Shown here: in pieces, positions 1 to 14,621 of the stretch
Layout of the letters: every line of letters begins with the position of its first letter
How positions within the stretch are numbered: position 1 is the first letter of the stretch
Assembly: GCF_022539315.1 (NCBI RefSeq)
Contig: NC_066316.1
Coordinates: 52,515,994-52,579,993 of the forward strand
Source of the DNA: Serinus canaria
Taxonomy: Eukaryota; Chordata; Aves; Passeriformes; Fringillidae
DNA length: 64,000 nucleotides
Direction: 5' to 3'
Notes under the pieces: generated by a model
Seen by the model: only the letters and a program-made list of their open reading frames with translations
The model's database searches: none
Told to the model about the DNA's origin: nothing
Program-made: the position numbers and the translations under genes

Positions 1-525
1 ATCTCTATCCAATTAGTTCTTATCCATTAACAGTTGTGGGGATATAATGGCTGTTGTATGTGGAAGGTGTGTGTATAGGTCTGCCTGCCCATATGAAAAA
101 CAATTTGATTTTTTTACCCTCCTGATATCATTCTTTATTTAACAGCTCTTATGGTGTGCATCACAAACACTTAAATGCCAAAATTACTTTAAAGCAGCCT
201 ATTTTATTACAAATAAGAAGGGATCCTAAAATGCTATGGTTTGGCAGAGTAATTGTATGGCAACACATTTGGCTGTTTTTGTGAAAAGCAGTAAGCAAGC
301 ACATGCTGATTCCTGCCAAACCCCGCGGAGCTGTGTGCAGACTTCCAGGGTCAGAAGAGTTGCTCTCACACCTACTTGCCAGAGCAGCTTCACAGCTTCC
401 CCATCAGCATGGAAAATGTAACACAGGTGTAGGCCCCAAAGCCAGTCTCCTGGCTGAATATTAACAGAAAAGGCCTGTCATATGAGATGTTTACAAGTTA
501 AGTTCCCTTATATGAACAACTTCTC

Positions 526-565
526 TAGAGATGGAATCAGCCTGAGGAGGCTGATTCCATCTCTA
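526..565. repeat. Perfect 17-bp inverted repeat (hairpin, 6-base loop)
   Basis: TAGAGATGGAATCAGCC at 526-542 is the exact reverse complement of 549-565, with the loop TGAGGA between. Pairing stops abruptly on both sides. Confidence 0.95.
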
Positions 566-3500
566 CCTCCCAGTTCTGCTTTGCAGACTTGAAACTTTTG
601 CTGTGGTCCACTCCTCCCTCAGTTTGGTACACATCTTACACCAAGGTGCATCAGAGCAATATGTTTGTTGTACCAGAGCCACTGCCCTGGGGCAAGGAGA
701 ACAGATGGCAGGTGGCTGGGGTACACCTGGAGTTGTTTGCAGTCAATGTGTTTTTCCCAATCAATCCCTGACTAAGTGTGTGCACTGTCCTTCAAAACCA
801 CTGGATGTTTACACAAAGATCAGGGCTTGGGAGAGGCAGTGGATTTGCAAGGGTTTTGTAGGACTAGTCAGTGTAGAAGCTCTTCCCCTGCTGTGCACCA
901 GGGTGCTTCCCTCAATTCTGCTGAAGTGTTTTACATTTACTGGAAATAAAGCAGGAGCAGGGAGGTCCTGCAGAGCAGACAAGCCTGGGTGGATCCTGCT
1001 TTCTTAAGGACTGTATTTGCCCCTTGAGATGTGAAGCATTTTCCTTATAGAAGCCAGGACATCAGTTTGATGCCTCTGCTTCCCCTGATTCCAGCCAGCC
1101 CCTTTCTCCCCACACACCATGACTGCTTTTGTGGTCCACTCTTAAGCCCTCTACCCAACCAGTGTTTGGAGGGAGGGCTTATATAGCACTTGCTGCAAAC
1201 ATGGACCGATGGTGATTTTTGGTGATTTTCCTTTCTGTGTGAGCTCCAGTCAAGCTAGGCATTTTCTCCTCTTTTCTTCTCTTACACTTACACTGTGGCT
1301 ATGTGAGGGACTTTAGACCATAGCAATGAAAGAGCAACATCGATTGGCATGAGAAAGAAGTCAGGAGTTTACAGTGAAAAAAAGAAAGAATAAATCTGCT
1401 GTGACTGGAGACTGTTTCCTTCTCTCCTTATCAAACCACAAATGGGAAAACCCCAGCCACAGCTCACTTTTGTTTATTTCTCTTACTTTTGCAAATGTTT
1501 GACAGCGTGGCTTTTAGGAAGGAGAGAGTGTGTGAACGAATCCTGAAACCTGCCTTTGCCCTGTTATCATACCAGCCAGGAGGCAACAGGAGCATAGCTG
1601 TGAGAAGGGTACGGTGGAATGAGCCTGGAGCAGGGATCCTTTCAAGCCCATATAGAGCAGAAAGAGCCTTTATCAGTGCCTCTCCATGTGGAAAAGGGAT
1701 TGCATTCCAGTTTTGTCTTCACTGCCACAGCTGCAGTCTCCCCAGGGAACAATAGAACATTTACCAAAATAAGGAAGGCAGTTGTGCCAAACTCAGAATG
1801 CTGTTGGGTTGGTTGTTTTTTGGAAGGGAAAGCTCTGTACAAGTTGTCCATGAACTCAAAGAACAAGGTGGCAAGTGGGTTCTTGGAAACAGGCCACATT
1901 TATAGATGCCTTCTGAAGGCAGCTCTGATTTCCTACCACTCTCCAGAGTCTGTTGTGGGATGCATAGACATAGTTCAGGGTTTGATCACAGAAAAGAGGT
2001 CAGACAGACCTTTGATCAGATCAGTCTCTGCTTCCTACCTGTAACAATTCAGAACAAGAACCATCAACCCAGCCGGTCCTGAACTCCTACAGGTTTTGTT
2101 AGGTAGAGTCTGGACTCATGCTAAACCTGCCTTTGGAAAGTGAAACACACTGTCAGTTTTTCCCAGCTCTGTTCAGCTGATTTCTATCCTAAATTAGATA
2201 TCAAGGTTAGATTGCAGTGTGGGTTAGATTGCACCACCCTTCTACACACTGTGCTACTATTGCATGGGAAAAAGTTACAAATCAAAAATAACTCTATAAA
2301 TACAGCACAGGGTGTATTCTATGTCCTTCCCATGACACCATTTCGGTTGCATTTGCTTTTCAGTATGGTTTGTTTATTCTTTCATGGGTGCTTCCCCCCA
2401 GACTAAGTTGGCAGATCTAAAGATTTTTACTCATCCTCAGGTGACTGGGTCCAGTGGATGCTTTTTCAGTTGTGGAGGGCAGGTGCGTATGGGCCATTTT
2501 TCCAAAGGGTCTGTGCTGCTGTTTGGCTGTGTCTGCATTCAGCTTGCTATTGTATCTCTGTGGCCCTTGGGAATTACTCATTTCTTTGGTTCCCTGAGGT
2601 GACTAGCCCAAAGGAATCAGAGAATTGTAGTTGCCTGTTGTTTCTGACTGAGAAGATGCAGATCTAAACTTTTGCTTACTAACACAAAAATAGTAGAGAA
2701 CATGTGTAATTCAGTCTGAAATCTGTTCTTTTCAAAATTTCTGGTTGAAGGTACTCAAACAATACTGAAAAGTGATATGCTTACTTCTTTTTGTTACTCC
2801 ACCAGGTTTTTCACTTAATTTGCTTCTTTATGTTCTTCATTTTCAAATCAGAAAATGAGATAGGAATTTTTGCCAAGCTCATTTGCTGTCAGGGACTGAT
2901 TATGCTTCCTACTGAATACAGTGGAATCTTGATTTTGCTTTTCAGGGTTAACACGAATGTTTTCTTTTAGATTTTTTTTTTTTTAATGCAGGCTTGTATA
3001 TCTCTTGTTCCTGCACCTTCTTTTTTTTGCATTGAATTTCAGCATCAAAATTATCTCAGATCTCAAAATGTGAATTAAGGGAAACAAAAAAGAACCTGGA
3101 TTTGACATTGAATTCTAACTTGCATGTGATTTTTCAGGCATAAGTCATCTCACTTTCACATTAAATACAATCTGTAGACTGGCACTGGCCTGGGAATCAG
3201 TCTGGAATAAGACCAAGAAAACCTGGCTGAAGTGTAATTTGGGGTTTCATTGTACATGTGTCCCATTGATACAAAAACTAGAAAAGAAAGGCAGGCTCAG
3301 CAATGCAAGACCTTACCACTGCCCTGGCTCCAGGCATTGCAAGTGCCACGAACAGAGCTGTCACCATAGGTGCCCAGGAGAAACAACCAGAAGTAGTTGG
3401 ATTTTGCCCATCATTTCTCTCCAGCTGGCTTGCTCTGAGCCCCAGGGGTTTGATGGGAACATCCCCAAAGTCTTCATCATTTTTTTGCCCTTGTGAGTTT

Positions 3501-6500
3501 GTCATTCCTGTGTTGTCACCTGCTTCCTAAGTAATAAGTACAACTGCCGGTAACCAGGTCCTCAACACCACTAAATTCACCAAGAATAAGAACTTTTATG
3601 AGCGCACATCTAGTTTCCATACTCCAGGCAAAAGCAGTGTTAGGCAAAGCAAATCTTTCCAGGGACAACTCTGCTAACTACAGCTGAACTCCCCTGAGCA
3701 CATTTGACCCATGCTTCGAAAGGATTATTTGTTGTCATGTGCTGTCCGTGTCCTTGCACATCCACACACTGCAAAATAAAATGTTCTGTGAAGTTTTGGC
3801 CACCCATCAAAATCAAGATGATAAATTTGAAACAAACATCTCCATATTAGCTGGTGATTGCCATATTGTTGCTACTAGCAACAGCTGCCCCGTTAGTGTT
3901 TTAAATAAACACTCCACTTCTGTACTGCTATCCCATTTTTAAGCATGACTACCTTATGAGGATTTCTGAGAGCAAATGCTTCTCATGGCACGGGTTCTGC
4001 CTCCTGCTGCAGAGCATCACGAGGTCTCTGGGAGGAAGGGACGTGCAGGGAGTGGAGGTGCTCACAGGGCAGGCCAGGCTGGCCTCTGGCACCAGCTCCA
4101 CCAGCACAACTGGAGGGCACTGAGGGCTGCCACACCCAGAGCCAGGGCAGCCAGGTCCTCACCTTCACATTTGCAAAAGCACAGTGACATTTCCAGGACA
4201 GGAAAAAGGGAGAAATTCCCACACTGCAGGGCAAGAAGGAGCTGTGATCTCCCCCTTGGGAGAGTGGGTCAGAGGAAGACAAAAGACTTCTGAGTTCAGC
4301 TATTTGACCCATTGCTGGAGAGGGCCCAGCTTGAAGGTCAGGCTGTTCCCTTCAGGCCTGCGTTCCTACAAAGTCAGCCATTAATTTATGCTGCTGACAT
4401 GCAAACCAGGTGCTGTTACACTGCCTTTACTCATTCTGCCTGTGTGTGCATGCTCTGGACCCTGCATTTGCTTTCAGTCCTGCAGTCTCTGCACAGGGAT
4501 GACAGTAAGGACTATGTAGAGAAGGTACCCTGCATGCCACAATGTCCGTTTCCCTGTTCAGTGATGATGGAGGCTTGAAAGGAAGACTTTGTTCTCCATT
4601 TCCATTTCCTTTTAAAGGTTTGTGCTTTGTTTGAGCTTTACTTTTTCTCCCACTTAGCAGAGGATGTTTCTTTGGGATTTTTTTTCTCTGAAAGCAATAC
4701 CTGTGTGTGTTCTTACAGTCACAAAATGCTTTACTGAGAAATGGCAAGAAATTCTGTGAGAGGAGGATAGATCTTTAACCAGGCCAAATGATACAGCTAC
4801 AAAACCATTCCTCAGGTCTGAAAAGAAATGTCTGTCTTCACTCTCAGGACAAGTTGAGAAGAAATGCTCTGAATTTTACCAGATCCATTGATCAGTTACT
4901 TGTTAAGAAAAGATCAGATACCCCAGAATTACCTCAAGAAGGATCCTTCAGAGAGAGATTGAATCCTCTTTCCTTTAGGCAACATAAGATCTCAAAATGC
5001 TAAGCCAAAAGATGTACAGTTCAGCAACTGTTGTAACATTTGTGTAAGCCAGAGACCATATTTGCTACAGAATCTTAGTTCTGCTTGTGCAACACTGTGA
5101 ACTGATATTTTCCTTGTGTAACTTAATTAAATGTGGTATTCAAGCAATAAACATGAACACTCATTATCCTGTAAGTTATGCTAAACTGAAGAGGATGGTA
5201 CGTGTGTCAGGGAGTTCTTCCATTTAGTATGTGGCAGGGCAAAGTGGCAATCATTGCATTATACAAAAATCTCCAGAGTTTATCTTTCAAATTTAACCTC
5301 TTGGAATCATTACATTACCACCTCCAGTGCTTTGCCCAGCAAAACAATGTTTGAAGTTACAACATTGCATAGTAATTGACACCTGTCTGGGCTGGTTTAG
5401 GAGAGCTGGATTGCTGGAAGAGGAGTTTGCAAGGCCTTTCTTATGTCCCAGTGGTTGTTCCTCCTCCCTCCTCCCTGGTTCTATTTGCTTCCAGAACCAA
5501 ATATTCCCATAGTTTTCTTTGGTTGAGTGTGTGCTGCAACATAAACCTGTCATAACTGTGAGACTGACATGAATAAACAATGCAGATAATATTTTCATTC
5601 TGGCCTTAAAGGAACAGTTCTAATGAACGTCACAAGCATGGAAAAAGTCATTCCTTTAACAATGGAACATGCTTACTCAGCGCTCAGTAATCAACCCGTA
5701 AATGTAAACAAGCTACAACACAGTAATCCCCCTATTAGGGAATTTTCAGACTAACCAAAGACTGTAATTGAATCTTCGTGTTGAGATTTTATGGGTGAAC
5801 TCTGGGAGATGCTTCAGTTTGCCCTTTGATTTTCCAGGCAACATCTGAAAGGTAGCCTGCCTTCTTGCTGCCTCAGTTTCTTATTAATAATGTGCTGAAA
5901 ATAAAAGGTCACTGCACTGCACAAGGTTCTTTGCTATCTTTTGGTGAAAACTGGTACATACAGGAGAACCCTGTAAATAGTTCAGCAGCTATTGCCTCTC
6001 CTGCCTCCTGTGCGCTACACAGCAAAGAGAAGACTTTAATTTTAGCCCTCCTGGCAAACCTTTGACAAATGAAAGCATGTTTTGAAGTGCCTCACCCGTG
6101 AGAAAAATACTTTTTTTTCTGGGCATTATTTGTTGGGACAAGAGCTTGTCCCTCCAAGGTCTTTTCAGTTCTGCTTGCCACATCAGAATGCAGCAGTCAC
6201 CTTCTGGCCATGTCACATACACATTTATTTTAAGCATGAAGCTCATCGTCGGGATAATATATGAAAATGTGACAACGTGTGCCAATGAAATAAACATTTA
6301 ATATGGTGACTACTGAACTGGCCATTTAATCTAGTTTGTGTAATTAGAAACATTTCTGAGCATGAACTCCCCTCCCTGTGCCTGGCCTCTGGCAAGGTAT
6401 CTGACATGGGGACTCCAGCATGATCATAGCAGAGGCTATGCTTTCATCATCAGGCTGATAGTGGAAATGGTGTCACCTGATGTCTACCTGCCCTATGAGG

Positions 6501-8390
6501 AATTGCTTCCTTCAGTATGAGCTTGGGAAGAGCTGCATGGCACTGAAGTAATTGCAACTACTTTGTATCTTCAACCTCCTAAGAAGGTCCTTGCCTTATA
6601 TATTCAGGATAGAAGAAGTGCTGAAGGTAAGCTGCAAATTCCATAAACTTCATATTTAATCTTCAAAAAGTCACTGGGATGGTGACTGGATGGATATATG
6701 TATGGAGATTGACTACTTGCTCTGTATCCCAATGACAAGCCAGTGAACACTCTTTTCCACCACTGTGACACCACCTGTGTGAATGTTGAGACATTCAGTA
6801 TGCCAGAGGATTTGATTCAGTTCATCACTTTGCTGAAAAGTGCACAGACAAGTGCTTAGCTGAACATGCTGGGCTGGAGGAAGAATCAAATACTTATTGG
6901 TACCAAGGCAGAAATCACTGCTTTAGTCTTATAATTAGTCGGTTTGTCCCTTTCCTCAACTCATATCATGAACCAATGAAAATCATTGCATTTGGGCTAA
7001 TACATCGCTTCAGAGCTTGAAATTCTGCTCTTTCATTTTCAGTACACTGCAGTACCTGGTCGAGAGACAAGGCCCATTTTATACCCAACAAATTGCTGAT
7101 TTTTAAGAGCAGGGGAAGAATCCAATAACAAATAGGAACAATATCATCTCTTTGGTCAACCAGTGCCTTTTTCTTAGCTTACCTTATAGAAATTTGGATG
7201 TGGTTTGACCAGTGTTCTGGGTAGATAAGGTGATTTTAATGAAAGTAAGAAAAAAAACCCCATGCCTGTATTTTCCAGTTTAGTTTCTAAATGCTGGATG
7301 ATATTGTACTTACTGAAAAAAAAAATCAAAAAGTTTCACCAGCTTGAAAGTAGTTGCCTAATTTCTTATACAGAGATAATTCATTAAAAGGAAATTACAG
7401 TCAGACACTGGTTGTTCTCCTCTCTTCCTTCTCTTTTTTATTCTTTACAATTGTTTAGCAGATCCAAGTTTTAGTTCCTCAAAATTCAGTTTTTGTTTGT
7501 TCTCTTTTTCTCAATGTACAAGATGCCACCAGTCTTGCAGAATGAATTTTCCCGCCAAAATTGCCTTCTGTCACAGTGGTTTGTATGGCTGTTTCTCATG
7601 TAGGAATAACGAAATAGGGCCCCAATCCTACAGCCTGGCTCTCCAGGCATCCCAGGTATAAAATACCACCATTATGTGTAGGTGATGTTCAAAATTAAAC
7701 AGGGATAAGTTTCCAAAGAAAATGGGGAAAAATTCCAGGCCTCTGTTTTTGGATTGTGACTGTATCAGAGAGCACTTATAAAAGCCTGCTGTCATGAAAT
7801 AGTCTATTATTTTTCCTAAAACTTCTGTTCTCAAAATGGGGAATTTCCATTAGGAACCACGGAATGGGGGTTTCACAATGATACACATGTCTGAGTGCTC
7901 TGCTTTGTATGGTATGGGTATCATCCTAGTCCCTGTTCCTTGGAAGAGAAGGGGGTATCGAAACAGCACATGCCCCCTGGTGGGATTTTATCTCCTTTGC
8001 AACAGCTTCTGCACCATGTCAGTGGGAGCAGGCTGGGGCTGGCCTTGGTGGCTGTGGGAATCCTTGTGCTGGGAAGTTACCACTGGGGGTTCTGGTGAGG
8101 AAGTGGAGCCAAAGACCAGATCCTCAAAGACACTTAGGGACCTATTACCTTTTTAATCACCCACTCACCCTGAATTAAAACGGGAGCTGAGAATCCAACT
8201 GCCTTGGCAAATTTTGAATGAGGGGGAGGTCAGGCAGGCTTCAGCAGTATGAGGAATTACTCCTTGCAGTTTACTCTTCTTCATGACTACTATGCACTAA
8301 GCATGGCTGAGATAAAACTGACCTGCATTTAGGCAGTGCTTCACATTTGATCCTTTTTATTTTCAGTACCAGTGAAAGGTACAGGGAGTC

Positions 8391-8470
8391 TATCTGATGC
8401 AGCCCCCAAATCACCTGTATAGAAAATAGATGGTAAAAACACATAACCATGACCTAGACTGCATCAGATA
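8391..8470. repeat. 12-bp terminal inverted repeat pair, 80 bp apart end to end
   Basis: TATCTGATGCAG at 8,391-8,402 is the exact reverse complement of 8,459-8,470. The interval is 56 bases and AT-rich. It could be a small fold-back or MITE-like unit, but no target-site duplication is obvious. Confidence 0.6.
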
Positions 8471-10974
8471 ATACAGAGGGTGGATTTAATATCAGGGTGC
8501 TTGCCTGGAATTCTAGGTCTGGGGACACAGAGAGAAAAGGGATGTGGCTCAGCATCTAGGTTTTGATTTGAGTTGTCACAGAAATATGGCACAAAAACAT
8601 CGCAAAGCTGGGATTCAGAGATGAATTGCTCTAAATAATGCTTTCAGTCAATGACTTGTCTTCAAAAAAATGAGTATGATTCAAAGATCTAGTTCCAGCC
8701 AAAATCTTATGAATGAAGAGATTTCATTGTGTCCCTAGAGGAGCTATTCTGAATGAACTCTGCCTTGGACTAACTTATGGGGCCACAGTGAGAGGTTCCT
8801 TTAGTGCAATATCCTTTACTGTAAGTGGGCACTGAATCACTGATATCCTTTGGCACATTCTCCCCATGGTACCATGAGTATAAGCCTTTAACAGGATTTT
8901 GCCATGCTAATAATCTTGTGCACAGGCAGGAACCATTCCTTCTCCACAAACCTTGCATTAAAAAAAGGATTCACATGACCCCAGGAAAATGAGGAAGGTA
9001 TAATTTTCTTTCATGAACAGTGTTAAACTGCAAAGTGTAAAGTACAAACCCCATTAAGATCTTGCAGGAATTCAGGAGGTGTTGGGATCTTCCCATGTAA
9101 TACACAACAATAACAGAAGGGTAGAGAAAACCAAGAACCCATCCTAGTGCATAGTCTGATTATGTGTAGTGGCACGTGCACACATCATGGCTGATTTGTA
9201 CTACAGACTCCCCAGCTGTCACTGAGCCTCACCCCATTAATGCTGGCTAACCTGAATCTTGCTAACCAGCTATCCTATGGGAGAGTCCATGTATGCTCAC
9301 ACTTCTCTCAACATCTCCAGGAATGGTTACACTTCAATTGAAGAGCAGCTAGTAACAAAACTTTGAGGTACCTGCTGTCTGCAGCTCTCTGTAGAAGGAG
9401 CCTGAAGACCATGATACAAATACCCTTGCATTATTTTCAAAGACAATTAGGAAATAATGCCACCATTTTCCTTCCACCCATACTGCTCACAGTATGCTCT
9501 TAAACTCCTCTTCCCAGCAGAAGCTCTCACTCACTCTTTTATGCCCTGAAGTGCATCTCATTTACCTGCCTAGGTTCCCTTCAGCAGCATGAATCCATAC
9601 CACTCTCATGCCTCTCTTATGACAAAAGAAGCCTGGGATTCCCATGTCTCCTTTCTCCTGATGGTTTTGTAATAGTTGCTTTAGCCTGCCATGCCATTGG
9701 AGATGCCCTAAGCTGGGTCCAGATCCTCAGCTTTGCCCAGGGCACAGGGTGCAAAACACTCCCAGGACAGGAGCTGGGTTTATGCCTCCAGACCAAGCAG
9801 AAAGCAGGCAAAAAAGGAGTGAGAGCAGAGGCAGATCAGCAGATGGGACTGCACATGTCAGCAAGGGCCTCCTGTGAAGACTACATAATAGCAGGTGCCA
9901 GTGAGAGGATGTTCCAGCCCACTGTGCCCTCAAAAAGTAATCACTGGTGACATTTCTTCACATCATCCTCCTCCTCAGAGAGGAACTGGCAGGTTCTGAG
10001 AGGTTTGTGTGTGGGAGGCTGATAAAACCACAAGTGGGGTCTGCTTCCATGCAATGAACTAAAAAGGAAGCAGGAACAAAAGAGTCCCTTTAATCTGACC
10101 AGTTATAATAATTTTGAGGCTTGCAAGAATCTACAAGAGAGTACAGAAAGGTAAGAGTTTGCCCAGGTTCGCCTTGCTGAGACTGGGGGTTTTGCCCATT
10201 TGTCTCATTAAGGCTGCTAGGGACTCCTGAGAGCAAAGGTTTAAGCATTCGGAATGGTACAAAGTGAGGGCCAGAGAAAGCCTTCCACCAGGGCCATGGC
10301 AGCTGATCTGCTGAGTAACTGTCTCAAAGGCACATCAGAGGGATTTTCTCTGCAAACCTGGTTCACATGATGGACAGCATCATAAGATCTGTGACAGCTG
10401 GTCCGTCTCTTGCCTCATCACCTAGTGGCTTGTTGTGCAAGTATGAAAGTTTTCTACAACTCAGATACACTCAGCTTCTTTTTAATGAGCTGTTGACTTT
10501 GTTGCCAGTTAAGTGACATAGCCTGATTTGTGTTCTTCTCTTGAAAGCAACTGTGTGCATTTTGTTGTTTGAGAAATTTGCTGATCATTCTCATGACCAG
10601 AATTCTCTGTTTTCCGGGACATGCTGGTCATTATTGCCTCACTGGGTCTTCCCCCAGTTCTGAGATGATCATTGCTTTTATCAGCCTCACAGCAGCTGGC
10701 TGACTTAGGTTTGTGATTACAAACCACAATACACTTGAAAAAGTCACAGAAAGGTTTCAGATTATTTGGTAACACAGAGAAGAATGATTGTCACAATCAT
10801 GCCTCACTAACTAGCCTTCAGTCAGCCCAAAACAAGGCAAAAATTCACTTGGACCCCTGGGAAACAGTTATTTGTCAATACCACCTGTGGGTGACTTCAA
10901 GATTTATTTTTTTTTTCTCTTGGGGGATTTCAACCTCTCACAGATGACTTCCTTTGTAGACCCTCAGAAACTCA

Positions 10975-10978
10975 TACA

Positions 10979-11024
<46 letters not shown>
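10975..11024. repeat. (CA)n microsatellite
   Basis: About 21 uninterrupted CA units from 10,982 to 11,024, with two imperfect units on the left. Confidence 0.98.
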
Positions 11025-11028
<4 letters not shown>

Positions 11029-12522
11029 CACCTGTATCCATCAGCATAAATACAAACAACTCTTCTGTGACACAGCACTGACAGTTATCTAGGTTGTACT
11101 TTAAAGATGCTGAATGTCATTTATCTGTCCAAGTCACTGGGGCACATTCTGTGTCTAGCCATGTTCCTGAGTGTCCCATCAGATGAGAGCCCCATTTGAT
11201 TGCAATGTTAGAGCAGCAGCACCTCTGCCATCCTCCCCACTTCCAGGACAAAAGACAGATGGAGAATATGGGTTTTGCAAGGCAAGGTGAGAAAAACATG
11301 ACCCGAGGTACCTTCATTCTTCTCCAGATCTCCCCAGATCCTGGCTCGTCCCCAGGACCCCTGCCAGCCAGTTAACAGACCTCTCCATGAGTCTTCTTTT
11401 CTTTGCAGTATGAGGCATATTCAGAGGCAGAGCAAAAGTGATAAAACAAACAAATCTTTTCAGAGTCAAAAACTTAACCTTTTGCAAATATTTTCTAACC
11501 TGGAAGATGGTGAAGCCAGACCCCCAACCCCAGGGCAAGGAGGAAGGTCAGGGAGCTCTAACTGGTTCTCAAGATACCAGCTGTCATCAGCCTGTGTACT
11601 CTGTGCTGGGAACTACAGACAGTGCTCCCAGCCTTAGGAAGGTTTTCCATGGCTATCAGACAACACTGGATGCACAGCAACTGTAACAGACAACATCCTG
11701 GCCACTGCTCTGAGCTGATGCTACTCTAAATTATCCCAAAATGACCAAGAAAACCTGCATTTTGAGGAGGCTGGCCAGAGTCTCTCTGAGTATTATTACC
11801 TTTATTTCCTGATAAAAGTGCACTGTGTAAGGAAAAAACTAACAGGATCAATCCCAACAAATGCAGACATCCATACACACAGGTAGGCAGCGTTAGTGTG
11901 CTTACATGATTCTATCATTTCTACTAGGGGGAAAAAATAGGGAAATCCTGGGCAGATTTGCAGACTATGTTTATAATTCACTATCAATAATAGTTCTGAG
12001 CCATACAGTGTCCATTTAAGGGGACTACCCTGCCCTTTCTCTGTGCTGACTGTGTTGAGGTGTCTGCAGAGCAAATCCCCAGGCAATGCCTAATCTGAAG
12101 TTTCTTCATTGCAGTCTGATCCTCTTTGCTGTGGTTTTCTGAACAGCTAAACACAGTCTCCTTACATTGTCTTTAAAATATACTGAAGGATGGGGAAGCC
12201 CAAAAAGTCTGAGTTACAGAAGCATTCAGTAAGAATGGCATACCCTGTGAATGAGACTAGCATTTGTATTAGCTCTGGAGACTTTAGTAGCATCCTTCTA
12301 CTTCCTGATTTTAAAAACAACTTGGGGAACTTCCTTTCTTGGGCTATTTTGGAACTTCTGCTTGTAGTTGTGATTGAAACCAAGACCTGTGAAGATGTGT
12401 GGTGGTGGTAAGCCCCTACTGATGACCACAGCAAACCTCCACACCCAAGTACTCAGCAGCTCATAGAAGCCTTGAACACAGTTGAGTTTTCAGCTTGGGC
12501 CATTCTGTTGGAGAAAACTAGT

Positions 12523-12650
12523 GTACATAAAAACATGAGAATGTAGGAAATTAGCAGGTTAGATCATTCTCCTGAACCACCTAATTCAGATTTCTATCTC
12601 TAATGGCAAATGATGCTACTTGTTTCAGAAACAGTTGCAGATCTCATACC
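12523..12650 (-). repeat. Ancient CR1-like element, antisense, short
   Basis: AAAACATGAGAATG, CAGATTTCTATCTCTAATGGC and AAATGATGCTACTTG...TTTCAGAA follow the order of the same antisense CR1-like family as at 50,748 (AACATAAGAATG..., CCTGTCTCTAACAGTGGCC..., AGATGCTTCAGA). Divergence is high. Confidence 0.5.
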
Positions 12651-13387
12651 TTTATAAGAAGGTTTTTCTTCCAAGTCACTAGTTTATTAAAGACTGTTTT
12701 CCTATAAAAAGTTGGAATAATAGTACATTGGTAACAATTCCAGTTTTACCAGTACATCACTTTCTGTCCCTATGAGCAGAAGAGCAGAGAGTTCAAAAGA
12801 AAGATTGCTGGTAAGGAGTCAGAGCATTCTTTTGGGCACCTTCTACCCTCCAAAGAAGAATCACTTTACAAACTTTTGCCTAATCCATGCAATCTGTCTC
12901 ACATATGCTGCCCTTTTGCATTATGTCTTGGCAGTTGAACTGTGAGCTTGCTGCCCTTGAAGGGGAAGAGCCTTTTTGTGCCAGAGCCTCTACTTTTCAC
13001 ATCACTCTGTTCTCTCTGCCATACCCAAAAAGATCCTTACCTTGGCGGTTCTCTGTAAAGCAGCACACAGTCATGTTAAAGAATGGGGACATTCACTAAG
13101 TGAATTAATGTGTTCTTTTATTGCATTAGTCTTTTCATGCAACAAAGGCAAACGAAAAATGCTTGAATGAGCCTACACTCAAAATTCTTTGTTTAATTAC
13201 TCTATTTCTCCCCCAAAGGCACCTTTAAATAATACTTTTTTGTGCTGTCTGCTAACAAAGGTAGATGAAAACATTTCCATTAAAGGCACAGCCTTTCTTC
13301 TTTGAGTGTCAGCTGGGTTGCCATTCACTTTCCTCAGCCACATGAGAAGCAGCCAATAAAAATAAAGACAAGATTTCCAATTTTCAA

Positions 13388-13556
13388 TTTCCAGTAGCCC
13401 TATCAGGAAAAAAAAAAATGGGAAAAAAACCCCACCACCAAACAAACTCCAAAGAACTAGGAAAGATTGCTGCTCTTTCTTATGCTTCTCAGAAAAAAAA
13501 CCAAAACCAAACAAAAAAAAAACAAACCAAAAAAAAAAAAAAAAAAAACAAACCAC
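13388..13556. repeat. A-rich low-complexity tract
   Basis: Runs of A broken by C (CCAAAACCAAAC, ACAAACC) plus a 20-base A run near 13,529-13,548. The same style of A/C-rich tract occurs at 51,263 and 63,479. Confidence 0.9.
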
Positions 13557-14621
13557 AGACCTATACCATGGTATCACAAAAGTGGCATTGCAAATTGATT
13601 TTAGGAATTCTGCCTTTGGGTGCCTTCTAGGGAAATTTCTCATGGGAAGTGCATCTGATACAGTAATACAATAACTGAACAATAACTGAAACTTTTTTAA
13701 TTACTCTAAACAATGGAAATGAAAAACTACATCTGAACTGGCTTTAAGAATAAATTAATAAGAATGAATTTATGTCTTTCTATTCTTTTTCAGTCATCTC
13801 TCTCTGATAAGTCACTTCTCAGCAGACATGAATAGCACTGATGGGAAGCAGAAGATGCTCTTTGTCCATTAGTATGACAAATACTGCAATTGAGATTGAA
13901 TCAGTAGGTGCAGCCTTTGCTATTTCCCACCACTTCAGACTGATAAATTAATTCATCCTCTGACTAATTTAAGAAGTGTGGGCTTTACAAAGAAGTACCA
14001 ACTTGTTAGAATGTAGGAGGAAAGTAAAAAGTCAGTGAAGTGCAGTGGCCTGACTGTCCTGTGCACGGGCTGGATGTTCTGCCTGTGAGAAGAGAAAGGG
14101 TGTTCAGGGGTCTTTGCAGTTTAAGACTGTGGCAGCAAGTCTTTCAGAAAAGCTGGTATACTTTCTTCCCCAAGAATTTAGAGCTTAGGCTGACAATTTT
14201 AGCCAAGGAAAGCATCTTTCTAAGAACCAACCAAATTCTTTGGGCGCTGGAGAATGATCAAGGTCCCTTTCTCCAATACTGACAGGAAAAGGAAAATTAG
14301 TCTGATTTTTAGTGGTGCTTTTCTAAATATGCAGCACAATTAACTGGGTAGGAAGATGCCATCATTTTTACTACATGCATGACCTACACAGAGTTTAGAA
14401 GCATGCATGCAGAACAGTTAGAGGAAAAACAAAATAGCCCCAAAACCCGACCAAAAAACAAACAGCAGGTGCCAGGAATATCATACTTCATAACCTATTC
14501 TGTGCCTGCAAGGGTACAGAAAACTTTTCCTTCTGTTACTACAAAGGAGCTGTCCTGGTCCACTGGGCAAAAGCTTTGCTAAGAGTCACTAGTCTGATTG
14601 ATTTACACACTAGATTGCAAT

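Noticed and set aside
13197..13682. 161-codon minus-strand frame with Phe-rich stretches
   Set aside because: The Phe runs are the translation of an A-rich low-complexity tract on the opposite strand.
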